DNA of 64,000 bases from Agaribacterium sp. ZY112 (lineage in GTDB: Bacteria; Pseudomonadota; Gammaproteobacteria; Pseudomonadales; Cellvibrionaceae). Of this stretch, positions 49,444 to 59,075 are shown piece after piece. Below the pieces are notes generated by a model. The model was not told the origin of the DNA, searched no databases, and worked only from the letters and a program-made list of their open reading frames with translations. The position numbers and the translations under genes were made by a program. Within the stretch, counting starts at the first letter, position 1; the number at the start of each line of letters is the position of its first letter. Location: assembly GCF_041346925.1 (NCBI RefSeq), contig NZ_CP166840.1:186001-250000 (forward strand). Reading direction: 5' to 3'.

Positions 49444-51942
49444 ATGAACTCCAACTACAAAAAATTGCTTACAACCCTTGCAACCCTTGCCTTACTGGCC
49501 TCCACCGCTTGTGTATTAGGTCTCGCGGCCATCTACCTTTACCTTAGCCCTGGCTTACCCAGTGTCGAGTCAATTCGAGACGTCCGCCTGCAAACTCCGA
49601 TGCAAATATACTCGTCTGACGGTGCACTTATCGGCGAATTCGGCGAAAAAAGACGAACGCCCGTCACACTTAATGAAGTTCCTCAGCCATTTATCGATGC
49701 TCTCTTAGCCGCTGAAGATGCCGATTTTTACTCCCACAACGGCGTCAGCTTCCGAGGCCTTGCCCGTGCAGTAACCGAGCTACTACTGACCGGAGAAAGA
49801 GGTAGCGGCGGCAGTACCTTGACCATGCAGCTTACTCGCAATGTATTTCTTTCTCTCGACAGAAACTTCATTCGTAAATTCAACGAGATCTTACTTTCAC
49901 TCAAACTTGAGCGCGAACTCAGTAAAGACGAAATCCTAGAACTCTATGTCAACTACATGTTCTTGGGAAAACGCGCCTACGGTATACAAGCCGCCGCAGA
50001 AGTTTATTACGGCAAAAGCCTTAGCGACCTAAGTTTAGCCCAACTAGCCATGATTGCTGGACTGTTTCAAGGGCCTTCAACACAAAACCCCATTGTTAAC
50101 CCTACACGCGCAGTTGAACGAAGAAACTGGATACTTCGACGCATGCTCGAATTAAATAAAATCGACAAAGACGCTTATCAGCTTGCAACCACTGAGCTTG
50201 TTACAGCGAAATATCACGGCAGCCAACTAGACGCTCGAGCCCCTTATGTCGCAGAAATGGCAAGAGATCGAGCTGTTCGCTCATATGGAAGAAAAGCCTA
50301 TACCGAAGGCTACAAAGTCTACACAACCATTAATGCATCCATGCAAGTTGCCGCACAAAAGGCCGTAAGCAAGGGCCTTCTCGCTTATGACAAGCGCCAC
50401 GGCTGGAGAGGAGCGGAGCAAAACTTAAACAACAAAGACGACACTCAACTCCCACCCGAGAAACGCAATGCCCAATGGCTTGAGCAACTGCAAGAAATAA
50501 GTGACTTTGTGGGATTATTGCCAGCTGTTGTCACCGATATCAACGAACAGCAAGTAGAACTGTTAAACAAAAAGGGGGAGACAGTTCAACTCGTATGGGA
50601 GCAAGGTTTAAATAAGCTACGCCCCTACATTACCGAAAGCACCACAGGCCCAGCCTTTAAAACAATTTATGAATTATTTGAAATAGGCGATGTTGTAAGA
50701 ATTCAACAACAGAAAGACAAGAGCTGGCAGTTGAGCCAGGTACCGGAAGCACAAGCGGCTTTAGTTGCACTCAAACCCAATGATGGAAGTATATTGGCCA
50801 TAGTAGGCGGACTCTCATTCTATCAAAGCAACTTCAATCGAGCGACACAAGCTAACCGCCAACCGGGCTCGAATTTCAAACCTTTTATTTATGCCGCCGC
50901 GCTAGAGAGCGGAATGACAGCAGCCACATTAATCAATGATAGCCCCATCGTTTTCGATGACCAGCAGCTTGAAGGCGCGTGGCGCCCGAAAAATGATGGC
51001 AATAAATTTCTTGGCGATATTCGCTTGCGTAAAGCGCTCTATCTATCCCGTAACTTAGTAAGTATTCGCATACTCAAACAACTAGGAATCAATAAAGCCA
51101 TCAAAACCGTATCCCGCTTCGGCTTTGATGCCAAAGCGCTACCTAGAGATCTCAGCCTTGCCCTAGGAACACACGCGGTACCACCCATTGATATGGCAAC
51201 TGCCTGGGCAGGGCTCGCCAATGGTGGCTTTAAAGTTAACGCTCACATGATTGATCGCATAACCGATACCGATGGCACGATCATTTATGAAGCCTTACCA
51301 CAAGTTGTGTGCAGAGAATGCAGTAGTGCACCACATGAAGAGCAAGCAAGTAAAGAAAGCCCAACCGAAGCTGAAGAATGGCACGACTGGCTCGACCTAC
51401 CTGTCGAACTCAAACGAAGCCTAGGCTGGCTCGAAACATCTGATTATCCAGAAGCCCCTCGAATCCTCGATCCCCAAGTGGCATTTATCCTCGACGACAT
51501 GCTCAAAGACGTCATTAGACGAGGTACTGGGCGCAGGGCAAGAGCCTTAGAGCGTAATGACCTAGCAGGTAAAACCGGCACAACTAACGGCCCTACCGAT
51601 GCCTGGTTCAGCGGCTACAACCCCGATGTCATCACAACAGCTTGGGTTGGCTTTGACAATAACAGTCCTTTAGGGAACCGAGAGTACGGCGGCAGTGCGG
51701 CACTTCCCATCTGGATGGATTTTATGCGCGTAGCACTACAAGGGAGCCCTGATAAAGCCCGCAAACAACCTACAGGTATTGTAACGGTGAGAATAGACCC
51801 AGAAACTGGGAAGCGTGCACGGACAGGAGATCCCGATGCGATCTTCGAATTCTTTAGAGCAGAAAACGTACCCGAATTCGGCGAAGATAACCAAGAAACG
51901 CCAGAAGCAGCGTTAGAAACATTTACAGAAGAGTTGTTCTAG
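49444..51942 (+). CDS. Penicillin-binding protein 1A (bifunctional)
   Basis: The 832 residues comprise a membrane anchor (about 8-32), a glycosyltransferase domain (EDADFYSHNGVSFRGLARA and GGSTLTMQLTRN) and a transpeptidase domain with SxxK in PGSNFKPF, SRN in YLSRNLVS and KTG in AGKTGTTNGPTDAW. An OB-like insert lies between. It polymerises and cross-links peptidoglycan. I used the ATG at 49444, which puts the membrane helix near the N-terminus; the frame is open 28 codons further. Its divergence from pilM matches Pseudomonas ponA (mrcA). Confidence 0.95.
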   Translation: MNSNYKKLLTTLATLALLASTACVLGLAAIYLYLSPGLPSVESIRDVRLQTPMQIYSSDGALIGEFGEKRRTPVTLNEVPQPFIDALLAAEDADFYSHNGVSFRGLARAVTELLLTGERGSGGSTLTMQLTRNVFLSLDRNFIRKFNEILLSLKLERELSKDEILELYVNYMFLGKRAYGIQAAAEVYYGKSLSDLSLAQLAMIAGLFQGPSTQNPIVNPTRAVERRNWILRRMLELNKIDKDAYQLATTELVTAKYHGSQLDARAPYVAEMARDRAVRSYGRKAYTEGYKVYTTINASMQVAAQKAVSKGLLAYDKRHGWRGAEQNLNNKDDTQLPPEKRNAQWLEQLQEISDFVGLLPAVVTDINEQQVELLNKKGETVQLVWEQGLNKLRPYITESTTGPAFKTIYELFEIGDVVRIQQQKDKSWQLSQVPEAQAALVALKPNDGSILAIVGGLSFYQSNFNRATQANRQPGSNFKPFIYAAALESGMTAATLINDSPIVFDDQQLEGAWRPKNDGNKFLGDIRLRKALYLSRNLVSIRILKQLGINKAIKTVSRFGFDAKALPRDLSLALGTHAVPPIDMATAWAGLANGGFKVNAHMIDRITDTDGTIIYEALPQVVCRECSSAPHEEQASKESPTEAEEWHDWLDLPVELKRSLGWLETSDYPEAPRILDPQVAFILDDMLKDVIRRGTGRRARALERNDLAGKTGTTNGPTDAWFSGYNPDVITTAWVGFDNNSPLGNREYGGSAALPIWMDFMRVALQGSPDKARKQPTGIVTVRIDPETGKRARTGDPDAIFEFFRAENVPEFGEDNQETPEAALETFTEELF

Positions 51943-51956
51943 AAGAGAGGTAACAA

Positions 51957-51982
51957 AAGCTGCCGAAGGAATTCGGCAGCTT
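51957..51982 (-). terminator. Intrinsic terminator for rpmE
   Basis: AAGCTGCCGAA and TTCGGCAGCTT pair over 11 bp with a 4-base loop. On the minus strand the stem ends in TTTTGTT. It lies between the convergent ponA and rpmE stops and may also slow ponA transcripts. Confidence 0.85.
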
Positions 51983-51994
51983 GACAAGCAGATC

Positions 51995-52207
51995 TTATTT
52001 CGCCGAAAGACGACCAAAACGCTTGTTGAACTTGTCGATACGACCGCCCTTATCAGCAACTTTCTGCTTACCGGTATAGAAAGGGTGACACTTTGAACAT
52101 ACATCAATGTGAATGTCTTTTGCCAAAGTCGAACGAGTTTGAACGGTGTTACCACAGCTACAAGTTGCTGTCATTTCACCGTAGCTTGGTTGAATATCTG
52201 CTTGCAT
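51995..52207 (-). CDS. rpmE: 50S ribosomal protein L31 (zinc-binding type)
   Basis: The 70-residue form starting [16 protein letters not shown] has the C-x-C and C-x-x-C zinc ligands ([19 protein letters not shown]). This is the zinc-containing type, usually replaced by a cysteine-free paralog under zinc limitation. The ATG at 52207 fits the family; the frame is open 16 codons upstream. It lies between ponA and priA in opposite orientation, as in Pseudomonas. Confidence 0.97.
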   Translation of the reverse strand: MQADIQPSYGEMTATCSCGNTVQTRSTLAKDIHIDVCSKCHPFYTGKQKVADKGGRIDKFNKRFGRLSAK

Positions 52208-52291
52208 AATACGCCCCACGATTTGTACGCCGCCACCCAAGCTCAAGTTGGGCACCGCGCAACTACTGGTTACGGGTTAAAAGGAGCGCGG

Positions 52292-52319
52292 ATAGTACCA
52301 GAAATAAACCGCAAGTAAA
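52292..52319 (-). promoter_or_regulatory. Promoter of rpmE
   Basis: On the minus strand TTTACT (52319-52314) and TACTAT (52297-52292) are 16 bases apart, followed by a GC-rich start region (CCGCGCTCC), as in growth-rate-controlled ribosomal promoters. It leaves an 80-base leader before rpmE. The -35 box ends 10 bp before the divergent priA start. Confidence 0.5.
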
Positions 52320-52328
52320 TAGGCCAAA

Positions 52329-54533
52329 ATGCAGTCAATTGCCCCAACCAATGTCGTCGAGATTGCACTGCCAGTGCCCCTACGCCAAAGTTTTAGTTAC
52401 CTCGCCCCCAAAGGCCAAGCCGCCCCCACAACTGGTCAGTTAGTACTCGCTCCTTTTGGGAGTCGAGATTTGGTAGGAGTTGTTATCCCGAAGACAGATA
52501 AAAACAACTACGACCACACTAAACTCAAAGAACTTAAAAGCTGCTACAACACTGAACTGGCCATACCTGAGGAATTACTCAGATTGTGCTTATGGCTGAC
52601 ACATTACTATCAACACCCTCTAGGTGAAGTACTGCAAAGCAGTATTCCCCCACAATTAAGACAAGGTAAAACACCAACAGCGAGCCAACAATGGCAACTC
52701 ACCACAGAAGGTAAAGGCCTGCCCGAAACAGCGCTAAAGCGCAGCCCCAAGCAACAAGAAATCCTCCTATATCTACAAAAGCACCACTATTTTTTAGATG
52801 AGCAGCGCTCAGAAATCGGCTTCAACACCAGCACTCTTAAAGCATTGACAGACAAAAAACTGATAGAAAAATGCGAAGCACAAGCAAGGGCCGTAAATAG
52901 CAGCACGCTCTTAAAAGAACCACACCTAAAGCTAAATAGCGAGCAAGAAGCAGCCGTCAAAGCTGTTCGATTCAAGCAAGCAACGGCCTCTTTATTACAT
53001 GGCGCTACCGGTAGCGGAAAAACCGAAGTGTATTTGCAACTGTGCGCGCAAGCACTCGAAGCAGATAAGCAGGTACTTATCCTCGTACCCGAAATCGGCC
53101 TAAGCCCACAAACCGTTGGCCGCTTTCGCAGCCGCTTTAACAGCCCACTTGTGGAATTACACAGCGGTATTAGTGAAGCTCAACGCGCGCGTAACTGGCT
53201 CGACGCAAAAAACGGCCATGCCCGTATTATTATCGGCACACGCTTAGCTGCGCTCAGCCCAGTGAAAGAACTTGGATTGATTATTGTTGATGAGGAACAC
53301 GATAACTCTTACAAGCAGCAAGACGGCCTGCGCTATTCAGCGCGAGACCTTTGCGTTTATAGAGCTCACAAGCTAAACATCCCTATCGTATTGGGCAGCG
53401 CAACACCGAGCTTAGAAACACTCAAGCAAACACTAAACAAACACTACCAGCATATCGTTCTAAAACAGCGAGCCGCCGGCACTCAAGCACCAGAGTTACG
53501 CTGCCTAGACTTAAAAGACCAACCTCAACAAGCGGGGCTTTGCGCACAAAGCTTAACCGCGATAAAACAAACACTCGGCCAAGGTAAACAAGTTCTCGTT
53601 TTTCAGAATCGTCGAGGGTATGCCGCCGTACAGCTTTGTCACCACTGCGGCTGGATGAGTGAATGCCCTCGATGCTCAGCCAGCATGACTCTACACAGCA
53701 GGCCAGCCCGGCTGCATTGTCACCACTGCGATTGGCGCACTAGGCCCGCACAACAGTGCCCAAATTGCCAACACGATCAACTTGAAAGTCGCGGCATAGG
53801 TACAGAACAAATAGAGCAGGAGCTGAATCGCCTCTTTGAAGATAGTGACGTTATTCGAATAGACAGAGACAGCAGCCGCTCTAAAAAAGCCTTTACCGCA
53901 AACCTAGAACGTATTCACAGCGGCAAACCCTGTATTTTAGTGGGCACACAAATGCTCGCCAAAGGCCACCATTTCAAAAACCTTGCCTTGGTCATTATCA
54001 CCGACGCCGACCAAGGCTTCCTCAGCCCAGATTTTCGTGGCATGGAAAAAATGGGGCAGCTTTTAATGCAAGTTGCCGGCAGAGCTGGGCGAGAACAAGA
54101 GCGCGGCCTAGTATTATTGCAAAGTCACAGGCCCGAACACCCGCTTTTACAATTACTCTGCCAGCGAGGCTATTACAACTTTGCCAGGCAATTACTGGCT
54201 GAGCGTCAACACAACCGCATGCCCCCCTATAGCCACTTAGCACTATTTAAAGCGGAGTGTAAACGACCTGAAAATGCCACTGCGCTACTAGAGCACATCG
54301 CCGCCTTATACCAACGCAATAATCCCCCCTCGGCGGAGCACAGCCTACTTGGCCCCATGCCCTGCGCAATGGAGCGCATACAAGACCGATATCGCTTTCA
54401 ACTGCTTATCAAGAGTCAGAGTCGCACTCAGCTCAGACAAATTACCAGCCCTTTGGTAGAAGCCATTGAAAACAACGCTTTAAGTAAAAGAGTGCGCTGG
54501 AGCCTAGATATAGACCCCCAAGAATCGAACTAA
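52329..54533 (+). CDS. priA: Primosomal replication protein PriA
   Basis: It is a 3'-5' helicase that reloads DnaB at stalled forks. The 734 residues have an N-terminal 3'-DNA-binding domain, the helicase core with GATGSGKTEVYLQL (near 230) and VDEEHDNSYKQ, and a zinc-binding domain with paired cysteines (CHHCGWMSECPRC, CHHCDW, CPNC). It is divergent from rpmE. In pseudomonads argS follows; here the next gene is the SPOR protein. Confidence 0.96.
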   Translation: MQSIAPTNVVEIALPVPLRQSFSYLAPKGQAAPTTGQLVLAPFGSRDLVGVVIPKTDKNNYDHTKLKELKSCYNTELAIPEELLRLCLWLTHYYQHPLGEVLQSSIPPQLRQGKTPTASQQWQLTTEGKGLPETALKRSPKQQEILLYLQKHHYFLDEQRSEIGFNTSTLKALTDKKLIEKCEAQARAVNSSTLLKEPHLKLNSEQEAAVKAVRFKQATASLLHGATGSGKTEVYLQLCAQALEADKQVLILVPEIGLSPQTVGRFRSRFNSPLVELHSGISEAQRARNWLDAKNGHARIIIGTRLAALSPVKELGLIIVDEEHDNSYKQQDGLRYSARDLCVYRAHKLNIPIVLGSATPSLETLKQTLNKHYQHIVLKQRAAGTQAPELRCLDLKDQPQQAGLCAQSLTAIKQTLGQGKQVLVFQNRRGYAAVQLCHHCGWMSECPRCSASMTLHSRPARLHCHHCDWRTRPAQQCPNCQHDQLESRGIGTEQIEQELNRLFEDSDVIRIDRDSSRSKKAFTANLERIHSGKPCILVGTQMLAKGHHFKNLALVIITDADQGFLSPDFRGMEKMGQLLMQVAGRAGREQERGLVLLQSHRPEHPLLQLLCQRGYYNFARQLLAERQHNRMPPYSHLALFKAECKRPENATALLEHIAALYQRNNPPSAEHSLLGPMPCAMERIQDRYRFQLLIKSQSRTQLRQITSPLVEAIENNALSKRVRWSLDIDPQESN

Positions 54534-54647
54534 ACAGAAACCAACCTAGTTTTTGAGTAAAGTGTCGTTCACAAGCTGAAGCACATAGGCTAGCATGCCG
54601 AGCCATTGCAATACGCCAGCAAAAAGTTAGCACAGGCCCTTCAAAAC

Positions 54648-55202
54648 ATGACTAAAAAACGTACTAGCCACGCCAAGCGCAACACACAAAAAAGCCAAAA
54701 ACCCTCATGGTTTTGGTTTTTGGCAGGCCTTATCTCGGGCATGTTTATTATGTTTCTAGTTCAGCTCAATGGCTTTAAAAGTCAGGACATCACCGAAAAG
54801 CTACCTGAGGCCACAAAAAAAATAAGCAAACCAATAGAAAACATCAAAGATGACGTCAGCGAGCCCGTATTTGAGTTTTACGACCGCCTAAAAGAGCAAC
54901 AAGTAGAAGTACCAGAGTACCAAGCACCAACTGAAGCTGAAATAAGCAAAGCAGCCACCCACGAGTATTTTTTACAGGTCGCCTCCTTCCGCAAAGAAAG
55001 TGATGCCGATAAGTTACGCGCCAAGCTTATTCTCATGAATATGGATGCTGTTATTGAAACCAGCAAACTTAAAAGTGGTGAAGCACGCTACCGAGTTGTT
55101 GTCGGCCCTTATCGTAATAAAAGCAAGCTCGCCAAGGCCCGCCAAACCCTAGTTGATAACCGCCTTGATTACCTCACTCTAAAACGTGAGATAAAAAAAT
55201 AG
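54648..55202 (+). CDS. SPOR-domain, FtsN-like membrane protein
   Basis: The 184-residue protein has a basic cytoplasmic head (TKKRTSHAKRNTQK), one membrane helix (about 20-40; WFWFLAGLISGMFIMFLV), a charged helical linker and a C-terminal SPOR domain (about 105-180; YFLQVASFRKESDADKLRAK). This is the FtsN layout: the head contacts FtsA and SPOR binds septal glycan. I used the ATG at 54648. It lies upstream of hslV as in Pseudomonas; FtsN itself in E. coli is also beside hslVU. Confidence 0.87.
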   Translation: MTKKRTSHAKRNTQKSQKPSWFWFLAGLISGMFIMFLVQLNGFKSQDITEKLPEATKKISKPIENIKDDVSEPVFEFYDRLKEQQVEVPEYQAPTEAEISKAATHEYFLQVASFRKESDADKLRAKLILMNMDAVIETSKLKSGEARYRVVVGPYRNKSKLAKARQTLVDNRLDYLTLKREIKK

Positions 55203-55288
55203 CGCTCGATAAAGCTTGAAAAATAAAACCGGGCCCCCACTTCTGCAGCAAGATCACAAACTAGAATCACTTTTGAAAGGGCCCTGCA

Positions 55289-55828
55289 GTGCAGCAATAT
55301 CGCGGTACCACCATTCTTTCCATACGCCGAGGCAACAAAGTTGTCATCGGCGGCGACGGCCAGGTCAGCCTCGGCAATACCATTATGAAAGGCAATGCAC
55401 GCAAAGTGCGCCGCCTATACAGAGATAAAGTTATCGCAGGTTTTGCCGGTGGTACCGCCGACGCCTTCACCCTATTTGAACGTTTTGAAGCAAAACTTGA
55501 AGCCCACGGCGGCCAATTAGTTCGCGCAGCGGTAGAACTCGCCAAAGAGTGGCGCAGCGACAGAGCCCTGCGCAAACTCGAAGCCCTGCTTTGTGTCGCC
55601 GATGCCGAAGCCTCACTTATTATCAGTGGTAATGGCGACGTCATTCAGCCCGAAGACGACTTAATGGCCATCGGCTCCGGTGGCACCTTTGCCCAAAGTG
55701 CCGCGCGCGCCCTATATGACAACACCGACTTAGACCCTCGCGACATCGTTGAAAAAGGCCTGACCATAGCCGGCGATATTTGCGTCTATACCAATCACAA
55801 CTTCACCATTGAAGAACTCGAATACTAG
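55289..55828 (+). CDS. hslV: HslV (ClpQ) protease subunit
   Basis: It is the threonine protease ring of the HslUV complex. The 179 residues are encoded from a GTG and start with a short propeptide (MQQYRG) before the catalytic Thr of [24 protein letters not shown] and [16 protein letters not shown] are family strings. A six-residue propeptide of this kind is common in betaproteobacterial HslV, whereas the E. coli enzyme starts directly MTTIV. hslU follows by 12 bp. Confidence 0.96.
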   Translation: MQQYRGTTILSIRRGNKVVIGGDGQVSLGNTIMKGNARKVRRLYRDKVIAGFAGGTADAFTLFERFEAKLEAHGGQLVRAAVELAKEWRSDRALRKLEALLCVADAEASLIISGNGDVIQPEDDLMAIGSGGTFAQSAARALYDNTDLDPRDIVEKGLTIAGDICVYTNHNFTIEELEY

Positions 55829-55840
55829 GCAGAGCATTAC

Positions 55841-57154
55841 ATGAGCCAGATGACTCCAAGTGAAATTGTTCACGAACTCGACCGTTATATCGTTGGCCAG
55901 AACAGCGCCAAAAAAGCCGTAGCCATTGCCCTGCGCAATCGCTGGCGCCGCATGCAGCTCGAGCCAAGCTTACGCGCTGAAGTCACCCCTAAAAATATTT
56001 TAATGATTGGCCCGACCGGCGTTGGTAAAACTGAAATCGCCCGCCGCTTAGCGAAGCTTGCCAACGCCCCATTTATCAAAGTAGAAGCGACCAAATTCAC
56101 CGAAGTGGGTTATGTTGGTCGCGATGTTGAAAGCATCGTGCGCGATCTTGTCGATGGCTCCATTAAAATGCTGCGCGAACAAGAAATAAACAAGGTAGAA
56201 TTCCGTGCTCAAGAAGCTGCTGAAGAACGTATTCTTGACGCCCTCCTACCTCCTGCTCGCGGCACAGAAGCTGAAAGCGATAACAGCACCCGTCAACTTT
56301 TCCGTAAAAAACTGCGTGAAGGCCAACTCGACGATAAAGAAATCGAGATCGAACTTAGCGCCACCCCCGTTGGCGTAGAGATCATGGCCCCTCCGGGCAT
56401 GGAAGACATGACCAGCCAATTGCAAAATATGTTTAGCAATATGGGTAAAGGCAAAACTCAAAAGTCAAAAATGAGTGTCGCCAAAGCCTTTAAAAAAGTC
56501 AGCGAAGAAGAAGCCGCCAAACTCGTTAATGAAGACGATATTAAAGCGCGTGCGATTGAATCAGCAGAACAAAACGGCATCGTCTTTCTCGACGAAATCG
56601 ACAAGGTCTGTAAACGCGAAAGTGGCTCTGGCGCCGATGTAAGCCGCGAAGGTGTACAGCGCGACCTACTCCCCCTTATTGAAGGCTGCACCGTTTCAAC
56701 CAAACACGGCATGATAAAAACAGATCATATTTTGTTTATTGCCTCGGGCGCGTTCCACCTTGCCAAACCTTCCGACCTCATCCCTGAGCTTCAGGGGCGC
56801 CTACCAATTCGCGTTGAACTAGAAGCCCTCAGCCCAGATGATTTTGAGCGCATCCTAACCGAACCTAAAGCGGCTCTAACTACCCAACACCAGAGCCTAC
56901 TTAAAACCGAAGGTATTGAGCTTGAATTTAGCCAAGACGGCATTCGCAAAATTGCTGAAATTGCTTTTGAAGTAAACGAAAGCACTGAAAACATCGGTGC
57001 ACGTCGCTTGCACACCGTCATGGAAAAACTGCTCGAAGACATTAGCTTTGAATGTAAGGCAGGTGATGAAACAATCATCATCGATGCAGCAAAAGTTGAA
57101 AGCCAACTACAGGTACTCGCCAAAAACGAAGACCTAAGCCGCTTTATTCTTTAG
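55841..57154 (+). CDS. hslU: HslU (ClpY) ATPase subunit
   Basis: It is the AAA+ unfoldase of HslUV. The 437 residues have Walker [17 protein letters not shown] near residue 57, an I domain (about 110-240), Walker [12 protein letters not shown] and the C-terminal tail SRFIL that docks into HslV. The pore motif GYVGRDV is intact. It forms an operon with hslV and likely with the DUF971 gene 13 bp downstream. Confidence 0.97.
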   Translation: MSQMTPSEIVHELDRYIVGQNSAKKAVAIALRNRWRRMQLEPSLRAEVTPKNILMIGPTGVGKTEIARRLAKLANAPFIKVEATKFTEVGYVGRDVESIVRDLVDGSIKMLREQEINKVEFRAQEAAEERILDALLPPARGTEAESDNSTRQLFRKKLREGQLDDKEIEIELSATPVGVEIMAPPGMEDMTSQLQNMFSNMGKGKTQKSKMSVAKAFKKVSEEEAAKLVNEDDIKARAIESAEQNGIVFLDEIDKVCKRESGSGADVSREGVQRDLLPLIEGCTVSTKHGMIKTDHILFIASGAFHLAKPSDLIPELQGRLPIRVELEALSPDDFERILTEPKAALTTQHQSLLKTEGIELEFSQDGIRKIAEIAFEVNESTENIGARRLHTVMEKLLEDISFECKAGDETIIIDAAKVESQLQVLAKNEDLSRFIL

Positions 57155-57167
57155 GGCACAAACTCTG

Positions 57168-57539
57168 ATGAAACCCACTAAGCTGACCTTACACTCTAAA
57201 CGCGCCGAGCTTGAATTAAGCTATGGCGCCGAGAGTTATTGTCTAAGCGCCGAACTTTTGCGGGTATTAAGCCCATCCGCAGAAGTTCAGGGGCATGGCC
57301 CGGGACAAAAAAAAGTGCCTCTCGACAAGCACGAAGTCAATATTTCCGATATCGAACGGCAAGGGAATTATGCCCTGCGCCTGATTTTTGATGATGGCCA
57401 TGACAGTGGCATTTACAGCTGGGCTTATTTGCGCAAACTTTGCTTAGAGCAAGAACCGCTATGGCGCGATTATCTAGTCGAAGCCGAAGAGCGCCGCCAA
57501 GAACTAAGCGGAGTGCAAGTCATTAAGTTTCAGCCATAA
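57168..57539 (+). CDS. DUF971 protein (gamma-butyrobetaine-hydroxylase-like N-terminal domain)
   Basis: The 123-residue protein is a single DUF971 domain: the LRLIFDDGHDSGIYSWAYLRKL motif region is typical. This fold is the small N-terminal domain of gamma-butyrobetaine hydroxylases and also occurs alone beside hslVU in many proteobacteria. No cysteine-rich metal site is seen. The role of the stand-alone form is unsettled; links to iron-sulfur metabolism have been suggested for related proteins. Confidence 0.85.
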   Translation: MKPTKLTLHSKRAELELSYGAESYCLSAELLRVLSPSAEVQGHGPGQKKVPLDKHEVNISDIERQGNYALRLIFDDGHDSGIYSWAYLRKLCLEQEPLWRDYLVEAEERRQELSGVQVIKFQP

Positions 57540-57658
57540 GCCAAACACCACCGCCCTCCCAAAGCACCAACAAAGCGGGCCTGAATCAAAGCCAAGCCTG
57601 TACCAAAGTGTTCTAGACGAATAAACTAGCGCCTCTAGAAATTTACTTGGGCAACAGC

Positions 57659-58408
57659 ATGAAAGATCAAGAAAAAACCCACTTTGGCTTCGAGACCGTC
57701 AACGCAGGCGAGAAAGCCGCTAAAGTGGCCGACGTCTTTCACAGCGTTGCAGCTAAATACGACATCATGAATGATTTGATGTCGGGTGGTGTACACCGAC
57801 TATGGAAAATGTTTACCGTTGAAAGCTCTGCTCTACGCCCCGGCCAAAAAGTACTTGATATAGCTGGCGGCACAGGCGACCTAAGTGCGAAGTTCAGCCG
57901 TATAGTTGGACCGAAAGGCCAAGTGGTTTTGGCCGACATTAATGAATCCATGCTTAAGGTTGGCCGTGACAAGCTTATTAATAAAGGGCTTGTTGGCAAT
58001 CTATCCTATGTACAGGCAGACGCCCAATACCTACCCTTCCCAGACAATTATTTTGACTGTATTAGTATCGCTTTTGGCCTTCGTAATGTCACAGACAAAG
58101 AACTGGCAATGCGCTCAATGTTACGTATTTTAAAACCCGGCGGCCGACTACTCGTACTCGAATTCTCCAAGCCAGAAAACAAAGCCTTAGAAAAAATTTA
58201 CGACACTTACAGCTTCCGCCTTCTGCCTATGATGGGTAAATTGGTTGCCAACGATGCAGAAAGCTATCAATACCTCGCTGAAAGTATTCGCATGCACCCC
58301 GATCAAGAGACACTCAAACAAATGCTACTCGACTCAGGCTTTAATAGTTGTAGCTACCACAATATGACCGGCGGTATCGTCGCCCTACACAAGGCTATTA
58401 AAGCGTGA
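57659..58408 (+). CDS. ubiE: Ubiquinone/menaquinone C-methyltransferase UbiE
   Basis: This SAM-dependent enzyme methylates the quinone ring. The 249 residues contain [17 protein letters not shown], the SAM motif [15 protein letters not shown] (near 70), [11 protein letters not shown] and [15 protein letters not shown]. The ATG at 57659 agrees with the family N-terminus (THFGFETV). Its stop overlaps ubiJ by 4 bp. Order ubiE-ubiJ-ubiB is conserved with E. coli. Confidence 0.96.
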   Translation: MKDQEKTHFGFETVNAGEKAAKVADVFHSVAAKYDIMNDLMSGGVHRLWKMFTVESSALRPGQKVLDIAGGTGDLSAKFSRIVGPKGQVVLADINESMLKVGRDKLINKGLVGNLSYVQADAQYLPFPDNYFDCISIAFGLRNVTDKELAMRSMLRILKPGGRLLVLEFSKPENKALEKIYDTYSFRLLPMMGKLVANDAESYQYLAESIRMHPDQETLKQMLLDSGFNSCSYHNMTGGIVALHKAIKA

Positions 58409-59073
58409 GCGTAAAAGCGGGCCTATTAGACCCGAGTATTTTGGCGCTGGCAGCCAAAATAATAGAAAAAGCGATAAACGAATGTTTACGTTACGATCCG
58501 GCCAGCCTTAAACGTCTAGAGCAACTTAAACACAAGCGCTGCTGTTTAGTAATTAGTGATCAGCAGCTTATTATCAGCCTGCGAATATCTGAATCCTACT
58601 GCGAGCTTGCCCTCCTACCTGACAACGAAGACTTTCTTGAACAGGCAGACCTGTGTTTAAAGGGTGAATTAAAGCAATTCCAGAAGCTTGCCAGCGAAGC
58701 TAAACACAGTTTAGCGGGCAGTGGCGTTCATGCCCAAGGTGATATCGCCCTACTGCAAGCCTTTGCCGATCTAGTAAGCGATATAGACATCGACTGGCAA
58801 GATGCAGCCTCTGACAAACTAGGCCCAGAATTAAGCTCTGCGTTAAGCATTGCCTTAAAAACACTTAAGCAAGTACTACCAAGTTTTAAGCTAGTAGAGA
58901 CTCAGGCTCACTTTGCCCAATTACTTCATACCGAGTGGCAGCTTGTACCTCATCCAGAAGAAGTGCTGTACTTCCAAAGCCAAGTTAATGAACTGCGCCG
59001 TGATGCCGAACGCTTAGAAGCACGTTTACACCAGCTAACCAGCCAATTGGCTAACCACAATAAAAAGGACTAA
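58405..59073 (+). CDS. ubiJ: Ubiquinone biosynthesis accessory factor UbiJ
   Basis: The 222-residue protein has an SCP2-like lipid-binding domain (about 20-125) and a C-terminal coiled coil (about 185-215; [16 protein letters not shown]). UbiJ with UbiK scaffolds the soluble Ubi metabolon and binds the hydrophobic intermediates. Translation starts at a GTG overlapping the ubiE stop (GTGA). It is diverged in sequence, as usual for UbiJ, so position is part of the evidence. Confidence 0.9.
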   Translation: MSVKAGLLDPSILALAAKIIEKAINECLRYDPASLKRLEQLKHKRCCLVISDQQLIISLRISESYCELALLPDNEDFLEQADLCLKGELKQFQKLASEAKHSLAGSGVHAQGDIALLQAFADLVSDIDIDWQDAASDKLGPELSSALSIALKTLKQVLPSFKLVETQAHFAQLLHTEWQLVPHPEEVLYFQSQVNELRRDAERLEARLHQLTSQLANHNKKD

Positions 59074-59075
59074 CT

